Shown in pieces: positions 1-6,025 of a stretch of DNA of 10,355 nt. The translations under genes and the position numbers were made by a program. This DNA comes from an uncultured Burkholderiales bacterium (lineage in GTDB: Bacteria > Pseudomonadota > Gammaproteobacteria > Burkholderiales > Burkholderiaceae_C): the NCBI GenBank assembly GCA_903871865.1, contig CAIQIL010000218.1, forward strand, positions 1-10,355, written 5' to 3'. Position 1 is the stretch's first letter; each line of letters begins with the position of its first letter. Under the pieces are notes generated by a model. It worked only from the letters and a program-made list of their open reading frames with translations. It did not search any database and was not told the DNA's origin.

Positions 1-60
1 CACATCGCCCTGGTGCTCGACACCGAGGGCAACATGATCGGTCTGCACTCCATGGCATGA
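1..60 (+). CDS. VOC (glyoxalase-fold) family protein, C-terminal end only
   Basis: Only the last 19 codons and the TGA stop are in the window; the gene begins upstream. The visible tail contains LDTEGNMIGLHS, the usual closing beta-strand of vicinal-oxygen-chelate proteins (glyoxalase, bleomycin-resistance and dihydroxybiphenyl-dioxygenase fold), in which a metal- or substrate-facing strand ends with a D-x-E-G-N-x-x-G-L-x-S pattern. The stop is followed 11 bp later by the start of the lipoprotein gene, so the two are probably co-transcribed. The substrate cannot be inferred from this fragment; assignment to the fold rests on the short tail alone. Confidence 0.7.
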   Translation, partial: HIALVLDTEGNMIGLHSMA

Positions 61-71
61 AGGAAGACGCC

Positions 72-746
72 ATGCCCGATGCCTCTGCTTCACAACACCA
101 CGGCAGCTGCCTCTGCGAAGGCGTCCGCCTCGGCATGATCCTTGTCGCCGTCCTTGGCGCCCTGTCGGGCTGTGCATCGACGACCACCGACGTCACAGGC
201 CAAGCGCTGCAAGCCCCGCTGTGCGGCAGCGCCTCTGCACCTGCACCTGCCTCCATGGCCGTGGCGGTGCTGTGGGGGCCATCGTGGCGCCCTGACCAGA
301 AAGAGCCCCCGCTGCGGGAGGCGGCGGCGCTCCAAGGCATCCAGCAGTTCTTTGCCACCCAGCGCTGCCTGACGGACGTGGCCATCCAGCGCATCACCAT
401 CCCGGCGCAAAACGCGCGGCTGTCGGATGCGGCGCTGCTGGACATGGCCAAAGCACTCGCACCGCATGCCGACAAGGTCGTCCTGATCGTGGTCAGGGAG
501 TTGGGGCCCAAGCTGCGCATCGGGCTGCCCACGCTGGTCGAAGGCGGCACCGAAGTGGTGGTGGATGTGCGCGTGGTCGGTGCCCAGCACCAGGTGCTTC
601 CGGCCCAGGCACAGTTCCTCGCCCAGGTCCACTGGCAAAAGGGTGGGCCGTTCTACGTCAAGGGCGTCAAGTCGCTGGACCAGGACATGCAAGCGGCCCT
701 CGCCAGCGTGTTTGTGGCACCCTTCGCCACATCGCATCCGCCCTGA
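72..746 (+). CDS. predicted lipoprotein of unknown function
   Basis: A 224-residue protein of no family I recognise. The ATG at 72 is chosen because AAGGA lies 7 bp upstream (60-64); an in-frame ATG at 57 overlaps the previous stop but has no ribosome binding site. The N-terminus has an unusually long polar stretch with one Arg, then a hydrophobic segment (MILVAVLGA) ending in the lipobox LSGC, with the acceptor Cys at residue 34, followed by a Thr/Ser-rich stretch. This predicts a lipid anchor and a periplasm-facing body. The mature part starts with an Ala/Pro-rich linker, then alternating beta-strand-like and helical stretches (for example VAVLWGPSW and DKVVLIVVRELG), suggesting a small alpha/beta domain. 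No catalytic motif is seen. Its end is 7 bp from the DinB gene. The lipoprotein call is fairly secure; function is unknown. Confidence 0.75.
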   Translation: MPDASASQHHGSCLCEGVRLGMILVAVLGALSGCASTTTDVTGQALQAPLCGSASAPAPASMAVAVLWGPSWRPDQKEPPLREAAALQGIQQFFATQRCLTDVAIQRITIPAQNARLSDAALLDMAKALAPHADKVVLIVVRELGPKLRIGLPTLVEGGTEVVVDVRVVGAQHQVLPAQAQFLAQVHWQKGGPFYVKGVKSLDQDMQAALASVFVAPFATSHPP

Positions 747-753
747 GGCACCC

Positions 754-1290
754 ATGTCGTTCACACCCGCCTTCGCCCACCTGGCCGCCTACAACCAGTG
801 GATGAACCGCAAGCTCTACAACGCAGCCGCGGCCCTGCCCGACGAGGCCTTGATGCAGCACCGTGGCGCCTTCTTCGGCTCGCTGTTTGGCACGCTCAGC
901 CACCTCGTCGTGGCCGACACCCTCTGGCTGCAACGCCTGGCCCAGCACCCGCCCGGCTTTGCCACCCTGCAGATCGTGGCGTCGCTGCCCCAGCCGACCG
1001 CGCTGGACCAGTTGCCCTGCACCACCCTGGCCGAGCTGACCGACCTGCGCGCCCTGCTCGACGACACCCTCACCCAGTTCTGCGCAGCCCTGCAGCCGGC
1101 GCAACTGGCCGAGCCCTTCGACTACGCTTCGACCAAAGGCGTGCGCAGCCGCAAGCTGCTGGGCGAGGTGCTGCAGCACATCTTCAACCACCAGACCCAC
1201 CACCGTGGACAGGCCAGCACGCTGTTCTCGCAGATGGGCATCGACATCGGCGCCACCGACCTGCTCCTGCTGCTGCCCAACGTGGCATGA
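754..1290 (+). CDS. DinB family protein (putative metal-dependent four-helix bundle)
   Basis: A 178-residue protein. The ATG at 754 has GAGG five bases upstream and gives the normal DinB length; the open frame extends further upstream only because no stop interrupts it inside the lipoprotein gene. The DinB/YfiT fold is a four-helix bundle holding a divalent metal with three histidines. Here the first helix begins AHLAAYNQWMNRKLY, the first ligand is probably His50 in LSHLVVAD, and the last helix carries HIFNHQTHHRGQ, where His146 and His150 are the likely second and third ligands. Family members include thiol-dependent transferases (mycothiol, bacillithiol, glutathione or maleylpyruvate-isomerase types) and many uncharacterised proteins. 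The VOC and SRPBCC neighbours suggest small-molecule modification. The fold is confident; the activity is not known. Confidence 0.9.
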   Translation: MSFTPAFAHLAAYNQWMNRKLYNAAAALPDEALMQHRGAFFGSLFGTLSHLVVADTLWLQRLAQHPPGFATLQIVASLPQPTALDQLPCTTLAELTDLRALLDDTLTQFCAALQPAQLAEPFDYASTKGVRSRKLLGEVLQHIFNHQTHHRGQASTLFSQMGIDIGATDLLLLLPNVA

Positions 1291-1340
1291 GCGTTGACAC
1301 GGCCCCCTCACTCCACAGCGTCCACACCGGAGCCCCCGCC

Positions 1341-1754
1341 ATGCACATCACCGTCGAAACCACCATCGCCGCGCCCATCGAGGCCGTCTGGCAGGCCTGG
1401 ACCACGCCCGCTGACATCGTGCAGTGGAACGCCGCTTCGCCCGACTGGCACACCACGCGGGCCTCGGTGGACCTGCGCGTGGGCGGGGCGTTCTCGTCGC
1501 GCATGGAGGCCAAGGACGGCAGCATGGGCTTCGATTTCGCGGGCACCTACACCCAGGTCGTGCCGCACGAGCTGCTGGTGGCCGATTTCGGTGGCCGCAG
1601 CCTGCGGGTGGCTTTCCTGAGCGGCCCGCAAGGCGTCACGGTGCGCGAGACCTTCGATGCGGAAGACACCCACTCGGAAGAACAGCAACGCGCGGGCTGG
1701 CAGGCCATCCTGGACAACTTCGCGCAGCATGTCCTGCGCCAGCATGGCGCTTGA
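1341..1754 (+). CDS. SRPBCC / AHSA1-like (START-fold) protein
   Basis: A 137-residue protein beginning MHITVETTIAAPIEAVWQAW, the standard opening of the SRPBCC superfamily: a first beta-strand, then the Ala-Pro-x-x-x-V-W turn leading into helix 1. GGVFS-like strand VGGAFSSRM, the GTYTQVVPHELL strand pair and the C-terminal helix QQRAGWQAILDNFAQHV fit the AHSA1 (Aha1 C-terminal-like) subgroup, whose fold forms a deep hydrophobic cavity for a ligand. The ATG at 1341 is preferred because GGAG lies eight bases upstream; an in-frame ATG at 1287 overlaps the DinB stop as ATGA but has no ribosome binding site and would add 18 residues before the conserved start. The next gene starts 11 bp after its stop. 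Ligand and reaction, if any, are unknown. Confidence 0.9.
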   Translation: MHITVETTIAAPIEAVWQAWTTPADIVQWNAASPDWHTTRASVDLRVGGAFSSRMEAKDGSMGFDFAGTYTQVVPHELLVADFGGRSLRVAFLSGPQGVTVRETFDAEDTHSEEQQRAGWQAILDNFAQHVLRQHGA

Positions 1755-1765
1755 GGTTCACAGAC

Positions 1766-3613
1766 ATGAGCACCTCCCTCACCCACCTGCTGGGCACCGC
1801 CCTGCCCATCGTCCAGGCCCCCATGGCGGGCGTGCAAGGCAGTGCTTTGGCACTGGCCGTGTGCCAGGCCGGTGGGCTGGGCTCACTGCCCGCCGCGGCC
1901 CTGAGCCCCGACGCCCTGCGCGCCGAGCTGACGCTCATGGCCGCACAAAGCCAGGGCCGGCCGTGGAACGTCAATTTCTTCGCCCATGTGCCGCCGCTGC
2001 CGGACGCGGCGCGCGAGGCGGCATGGCGCGCCTCGCTGGCACCTTTCTACGCCGAGCAAGGCATCGAACCCGCCGGCATCGCCACCGGCCCGGGCCGCAG
2101 CCCCTTCAGCGACGAGATGGCCGACTTGGTGGAACCGTTTCGGCCACCCGTGGTGAGCTTCCACTTCGGCCTGCCCTCGCCCCAGTTGCTGGCGCGTGTG
2201 CGGGCCTGGGGGGCCAAGGTGCTGTCCAGCGCCACCACCGTCGAAGAGGCGCTGTGGCTGCAGGCCCAGGGGGTGGACGCCATCATCGCGCAAGGCCTGG
2301 AGGCCGGCGGGCACCGCGGCTTCTTCCTCACCCGTGACGTGGGCACGCAGATGGGCACCTTCGCCTTGCTGCCGCAGATCGTGCAGGCCGTGTCGGTGCC
2401 GGTGATCGCGGCCGGCGGCATCGTCGATGCCACGAGCGTGGCCGCGGCCTTCGCGCTGGGCGCAGCGGGCGTGCAAGCGGGCACGGCCTATCTGCTGTGC
2501 CCCGAGGCCACGACCAGCCCCGTCCACCGCGCCGCGCTGCAAAGCGATGCTGCCCGCCACACCGCCCTGACCACGCTGTTCACGGGTGGCGCGGCACGCG
2601 GCATCGTCAACCGGGCCATGCGCGAACTCGGCGCGCTCGACAACCAGGCCCCGGCTTTCCCGCTGGCCACCTCCGCCATCGCGCCACTGCGCGCCGCAGC
2701 CGAACGTGCGGGCCGCGGCGACTTCACGCCGCTGTGGAGCGGGCAGAACGCGAGCGCATGCCGGGCGGTGTCAGCGGCTGAGGTCACGCGGAGCTTGGCG
2801 CAAGGGGTGCCAAGCTCCACCCGCATCACCGCCATCGCCCAGGCCTTGGCCACGGCGCACCGCACCGGCATCGCCTGGCAGCCCACCGGCGGTTGGCCCG
2901 AGCTCAGCACGGCCGACGCCTATGCCATCCAGGCTGCCGTGGCGGCGGCGCTGGGCTGGTTCCCCGATGGCCCGCAGGCCTGGAAGGTGGGCGGCACGGC
3001 GGACATCAACGCCGCGCCCTTGCCCGAGGTGCGGTCATCGCCCACCGCATCACCTGCCACCTGGGTGCTGCCCACGGGGCAGGACGAGGTGCTGATCGAG
3101 GCCGAGCTGGCCTTCCGCCTGGCCTCGGCACCGGTCGCGCCAAACGCCACGGACGCGCTGGCCTGTCTGGGCACGGTGTGCGTGTCGGTCGAACTCATCG
3201 GCACGCGCCTCGCCAATGGCCTGTCGGCCCCAGCGAACTGGAAGCTGGCCGACCAGGGCGTGCACGCGGGCTTGCTCATCGGCGAGGAACAGGCCGCTGC
3301 GCCGTTCACGGCCTTCACCGAAGCAGACTGGCAAGCCCAGGCCTGCCACATCCGCGTGCAAGGGGCCGATGGGGCTGTGGCGGTGCACGAAGCCCGCGGC
3401 AGCCACCCCGCCATCCTGGCCGGCCTGCACCCCTTGGGCACCCTGCCCTGGCTGGCGCGGCATGCCACGGCACAGACCATGGCGCACAGCGGTGGCCTGA
3501 ACGCGGGCGACCTCGTCACCACCGGCGCCTGGCTGGTGCTCAAGGTGCGCCGAGGCGATGTGGTCGACATCGGCTTCGAGGGCCTGCCCGGCGTGCGCCT
3601 GCACATCGTCTGA
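1766..3613 (+). CDS. fused nitronate monooxygenase / 2-keto-4-pentenoate hydratase-like protein
   Basis: A 615-residue protein with two complete domains in one frame. Residues 1-347 match FMN-dependent class I nitronate monooxygenase (2-nitropropane dioxygenase family), which oxidises alkyl nitronates to carbonyls and nitrite: QAPMAG (17-22), NVNFF, SFHFGLP, AQGLEAGGHRG with probable catalytic His183, phosphate-binding PVIAAGGI and GAAGVQAGTAYL. Residues about 353-615 resemble the MhpD-type hydratases of the fumarylacetoacetate hydrolase superfamily: WKVG (Lys407), EAELAFRL (Glu445, Glu447), VELIG (Glu476) and Asp496 in KLADQG, consistent with the metal site. Each part has the normal length of a free-standing enzyme, with only about five residues between. 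GAGG at 1753-1756 precedes the ATG, which is 11 bp after the SRPBCC stop. The track-wide upstream extension of the frame overlaps the SRPBCC gene and is rejected. A sequencing error merging two genes is possible but neither domain looks disturbed. Substrates are unknown. Confidence 0.88.
   Translation: MSTSLTHLLGTALPIVQAPMAGVQGSALALAVCQAGGLGSLPAAALSPDALRAELTLMAAQSQGRPWNVNFFAHVPPLPDAAREAAWRASLAPFYAEQGIEPAGIATGPGRSPFSDEMADLVEPFRPPVVSFHFGLPSPQLLARVRAWGAKVLSSATTVEEALWLQAQGVDAIIAQGLEAGGHRGFFLTRDVGTQMGTFALLPQIVQAVSVPVIAAGGIVDATSVAAAFALGAAGVQAGTAYLLCPEATTSPVHRAALQSDAARHTALTTLFTGGAARGIVNRAMRELGALDNQAPAFPLATSAIAPLRAAAERAGRGDFTPLWSGQNASACRAVSAAEVTRSLAQGVPSSTRITAIAQALATAHRTGIAWQPTGGWPELSTADAYAIQAAVAAALGWFPDGPQAWKVGGTADINAAPLPEVRSSPTASPATWVLPTGQDEVLIEAELAFRLASAPVAPNATDALACLGTVCVSVELIGTRLANGLSAPANWKLADQGVHAGLLIGEEQAAAPFTAFTEADWQAQACHIRVQGADGAVAVHEARGSHPAILAGLHPLGTLPWLARHATAQTMAHSGGLNAGDLVTTGAWLVLKVRRGDVVDIGFEGLPGVRLHIV
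2790..2818 (+). repeat. 10-bp perfect inverted repeat at the domain junction
   Basis: GGAGCTTGGC (2790-2799) and GCCAAGCTCC (2809-2818) are exact reverse complements around a 9-nt loop (gcaaggggt). In mRNA this would be a strong hairpin encoding residues about 342-351, precisely where the monooxygenase domain ends and the hydratase-like domain begins. The loop contains AAGGGG running directly into an in-frame GTG at 2807. There is no following T-run, so it does not look like an intrinsic terminator. Whether it has any role (pausing, remnant of an intergenic hairpin, or chance) is unknown. Confidence 0.6.
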
Positions 3614-3660
3614 GCGGTTAACCTTCGCCCTCGTTGTTGGAACATCTGGAGCAGTCAGCC

Positions 3661-4458
3661 ATGGACATCGGTCAGCATGTGGTGCAGCAGGGCTCGGGCG
3701 AGCCCATCGTCCTGGTGCATGGTTCTTACGCCACCACCTCCACCTGGAAGAAGATGGTGGAGCGCCTCTCGCAGACGCACCACTGCATCGCCATCAAGCT
3801 GCCGGGCCATGGCGGCATGCCCGACCCCACGGACTTCGCCTCGCCCAGCATCGAGACCGAACTCGCCGTGATCGAGGCCGCGGTGCGTCAGTTCACCGAC
3901 CGCCCCATCCACCTCGTGGGGCATTCGTATGGCGGCGTGGTGGCGCTGGCGCAGGCGTTGAAAGGCTCTGTGCCCGTGTCACGCCTGACGCTGTTCGAGC
4001 CTGTGGCCACCTGGGTGCTCGACGTGGTCGAGGACGAGGCCATGCAAGCCGAGCTGGCCGCCTTCCTGGGCCGCTACCGGCGTGACGCTGCAGCAGGGCA
4101 GCCCCATGTGTGCGGTCAGGTCATCGACTTCTGGGGCGGTGGCGACCACTTCGCGGCGCTGCCCGCGCACATCCAGGACGCCATGGGCACGATGGTGGCC
4201 AACAACCTGCGCCATTGGGACATCTGCACCGTGCCACGGCACAGCCGCGCCGACCTCGCTGCGCTGAACATCCCCACGCACCTGGTGTGCGGCACACGGT
4301 CGAACGCGGTGGCCCGCGCCATCGTGGACCACCTGCACCGGGTGTTGCCCGACAGCCAGCGCACCGACATCGAAGGTGCCAGCCACGCCCTCGTGACCAG
4401 CCACCCCGAAGCCTGCCTGGCCGCGCTGCTCGACGAGCAGTTGCTGCGCGCCGCCTGA
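3661..4458 (+). CDS. alpha/beta hydrolase
   Basis: A 265-residue alpha/beta-hydrolase-fold protein. The oxyanion-hole strand is IVLVHGSY, the nucleophile elbow is GHSYGG with Ser89, and the catalytic base is likely His242 in EGASHAL. At the usual acid position after the penultimate strand the sequence reads VCGTRSN, with no Asp or Glu in the GxxD position; Glu113 in LFEPV, after strand beta6, may supply the acid as in other hydrolases with a G-x-x-S motif. The ATG at 3661 has GGAG ten bases upstream; a TTG at 3634 in the same frame would add nine residues. It follows the fusion gene by 47 bp and closes the + strand cluster. Possible roles are an esterase or a C-C bond (meta-cleavage type) hydrolase; the neighbouring hydratase-like domain makes the second attractive but does not prove it. 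Confidence 0.88.
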   Translation: MDIGQHVVQQGSGEPIVLVHGSYATTSTWKKMVERLSQTHHCIAIKLPGHGGMPDPTDFASPSIETELAVIEAAVRQFTDRPIHLVGHSYGGVVALAQALKGSVPVSRLTLFEPVATWVLDVVEDEAMQAELAAFLGRYRRDAAAGQPHVCGQVIDFWGGGDHFAALPAHIQDAMGTMVANNLRHWDICTVPRHSRADLAALNIPTHLVCGTRSNAVARAIVDHLHRVLPDSQRTDIEGASHALVTSHPEACLAALLDEQLLRAA

Positions 4459-4474
4459 GCCTGCTTTGGCTGGC

Positions 4475-4497
4475 GCTGGAGGCCTCAGACCTCCAGC
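4475..4497. terminator. hairpin between convergent genes, possible bidirectional terminator
   Basis: GCTGGAGG (4475-4482) pairs perfectly with CCTCCAGC (4490-4497) around a 7-nt loop that contains the livF stop codon. It lies 16 bp after the hydrolase stop, at the meeting point of two convergent transcription units. Neither strand has a T-run after the stem, so it is not a standard intrinsic terminator; it could act as a 3'-end stabilising structure or be chance in GC-rich DNA. Confidence 0.3.
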
Positions 4498-5180
4498 CAC
4501 TCCTTGCGCACGTACTTGTCGGCGCGGAGTTCGTCGGGCGTGCCCTGGAAGACCACTTCGCCGTGGCCCATCACGTAGCAGCGCTGCGAAATGTCGAGCG
4601 CGATGGTGAGCTTCTGCTCCACCAGCAGCACGCCCAGGCCGCGCCGCTTGAGCTCCTTGAGGTACTCACCCACCAGCTCCACGATCTTCGGCGCCAGGCC
4701 TTCGGTCGGCTCGTCGATCATGATCAGGTCGGGGTCGCCCATCAGGGTGCGGCACAGCGTCAGCATCTGCTGCTCACCGCCCGACATCACGCCAGCCTCG
4801 GTGTGCTGGCGCTCCTTGAGCCGCGGGAACATCTGGTACATGTCGTCCAGCGACCAGCGGCTGTTCTTGGCACCGCCCTTCTGGCCGAGCAGCAGGTTCT
4901 GCTCCACGGTCAGCTTGGGGAAGACGTCGCGGCTTTCGGGCACGTAGCCAATGCCCCGGCGGGCGATGTCGTAGGGCTTGTCGCCCAGCAATTCCTTGTC
5001 GTTCCACTTGACCGAGCCATGGCCATCGACCAGGCCCATGATGGTCTTGATCGTGGTGGAGCGGCCCGAGCCGTTGCGGCCCAGCAGGCTGACGATTTCG
5101 CCGGGGTTCACTTCCATGTCCACCCCGTGCAGGATGTGGCTCTTGCCGTAGAAGGCGTGCAGGTTTTCGATCTTCAGCAT
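4485..5180 (-). CDS. livF: branched-chain amino acid type ABC transporter, ATP-binding protein LivF
   Basis: A 231-residue ABC ATPase of the LivF family, one of two nucleotide-binding subunits of a HAAT importer on the cytoplasmic face. In order: Walker A GRNGSGRSTT (34-43), Q-loop region YVPESRDVFP, signature MSGGEQQ (132-138), Walker B LIMIDEP with catalytic Glu157, and LVEQKL where Gln189 replaces the switch His, as is usual in LivF proteins. Unusually, Walker A has Arg40 in place of the conserved Lys. The codon is CGC, so AAG or AAA could not arise from a single base error. The rest of the protein is intact and of normal length. It starts 4 bp after the livG stop and is the last gene of the unit. 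Family assignment is firm; how the Arg affects ATP hydrolysis is unknown. Confidence 0.95.
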   Translation of the reverse strand: MLKIENLHAFYGKSHILHGVDMEVNPGEIVSLLGRNGSGRSTTIKTIMGLVDGHGSVKWNDKELLGDKPYDIARRGIGYVPESRDVFPKLTVEQNLLLGQKGGAKNSRWSLDDMYQMFPRLKERQHTEAGVMSGGEQQMLTLCRTLMGDPDLIMIDEPTEGLAPKIVELVGEYLKELKRRGLGVLLVEQKLTIALDISQRCYVMGHGEVVFQGTPDELRADKYVRKEWLEV

Positions 5181-5184
5181 GGTG

Positions 5185-5997
5185 TCAGGCTCCGGCGGCT
5201 TCGGCGGCTTGCGCCTCGGCGCGTTGGTTCTCGGCCAGCACCGAGCCCAGGTAGGCTTCCTTGACGCGGTCGTTGTTGCGCACGTTCTCGGGCGTGTCGA
5301 AGGCGATCACCTCGCCATACACCAGCACCGCGATGCGGTCGGCCAGGCCGAACACCACACCCATGTCGTGCTCCACGGTCAGCAGGGTCTTGCCCTCGGT
5401 GACGTCGCGGATCATCTTCACGAAGTTGGCGGTTTCCGACTTGCTCATGCCGGCCGTGGGCTCGTCCAGCAAGATGACATTGCTGCCACCCGCGATGGTC
5501 ACGCCCACTTCCACCGCACGTTGCTCGGCATAGGTGAGGTTGGTGACGTTGGTGTCGCGCTTGCGGCGCATGCGGATCATGTCGAGCACCTCTTCGGCGC
5601 GGCGGTTCACCTCGTTGAGGTTGGAGAGGAAGCGCCAGAAGGCATAGCGCTCGCCCATCGACCACAGCACGGCGCAGCGGATGTTCTCGAACACCGACAG
5701 GCGCGGGAACAGGTTGGACACCTGGAAGCTGCGGGCCAGACCGCGGCGGTTGATCTCGTAGGGCTTCATGCCGTGGATGGCCTCGCCATGCAGCACGATC
5801 TCGCCGCTGCTGGGGGCCATGCGGCCGCTGATGAGGTTGAACAGCGTGGACTTGCCGGCACCGTTGGGGCCGATGAGGGCGACGCGCTCGCCGGCCTTCA
5901 CGGCCAGGTTCGCGCCACGGATGATTTCGGTCTTGCCGAAGGACTTGCGCACATCGCGCAACTCCAGGGCCAGGCCGTTGGAAGGTGTCTTGCTCAT
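5185..5997 (-). CDS. livG: branched-chain amino acid type ABC transporter, ATP-binding protein LivG
   Basis: A 270-residue LivG-family ATPase, partner of LivF. The ATG at 5997 is chosen because AAGGA lies about nine bases upstream and the protein then begins shortly before the LALELRDV strand; a GTG at 6039 in the same frame lies inside the end of livM. Motifs: canonical Walker A GPNGAGKST with Lys49, Q-loop region ARSFQVSNLFP, Walker B VILLDEP with Glu179, and switch His210 in TVEHDM. The signature is LTYAEQR (154-160), with Ala157 where LivG proteins normally have Gly (YGEQ or YGDQ), and the D-loop reads AGMSKSE rather than the usual GLNPxE. The C-terminus ends in an Ala/Glu-rich tail after EAYLGS. 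It follows livM by 28 bp. Function as the second ATPase of the importer is well supported. Confidence 0.95.
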   Translation of the reverse strand: MSKTPSNGLALELRDVRKSFGKTEIIRGANLAVKAGERVALIGPNGAGKSTLFNLISGRMAPSSGEIVLHGEAIHGMKPYEINRRGLARSFQVSNLFPRLSVFENIRCAVLWSMGERYAFWRFLSNLNEVNRRAEEVLDMIRMRRKRDTNVTNLTYAEQRAVEVGVTIAGGSNVILLDEPTAGMSKSETANFVKMIRDVTEGKTLLTVEHDMGVVFGLADRIAVLVYGEVIAFDTPENVRNNDRVKEAYLGSVLAENQRAEAQAAEAAGA

Positions 5998-6025
5998 GGG
6001 TGTGTTCCTTGCGCGGGTCTGGGTG

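Noticed and set aside
1424..1765. Upstream extension of the fusion protein by 114 codons
   Set aside because: It would overlap nearly all of the SRPBCC gene in another frame; the ATG at 1766 has a ribosome binding site and begins the monooxygenase fold.
2779..2781. TGA at the end of the monooxygenase domain as a possible true stop
   Set aside because: It is out of frame; the in-frame sequence through residue 347 continues to look like the normal monooxygenase C-terminus, so no frameshift is needed.
5061..5063. Arg in LivF Walker A as a sequencing error
   Set aside because: CGC differs from Lys codons AAA/AAG by at least two to three bases, so one miscalled base cannot explain it, and the frame is intact around it.
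4110..5264. Open frame (384 codons) on the + strand spanning the hydrolase end and livF
   Set aside because: It crosses two convergent real genes and has no recognisable domain.
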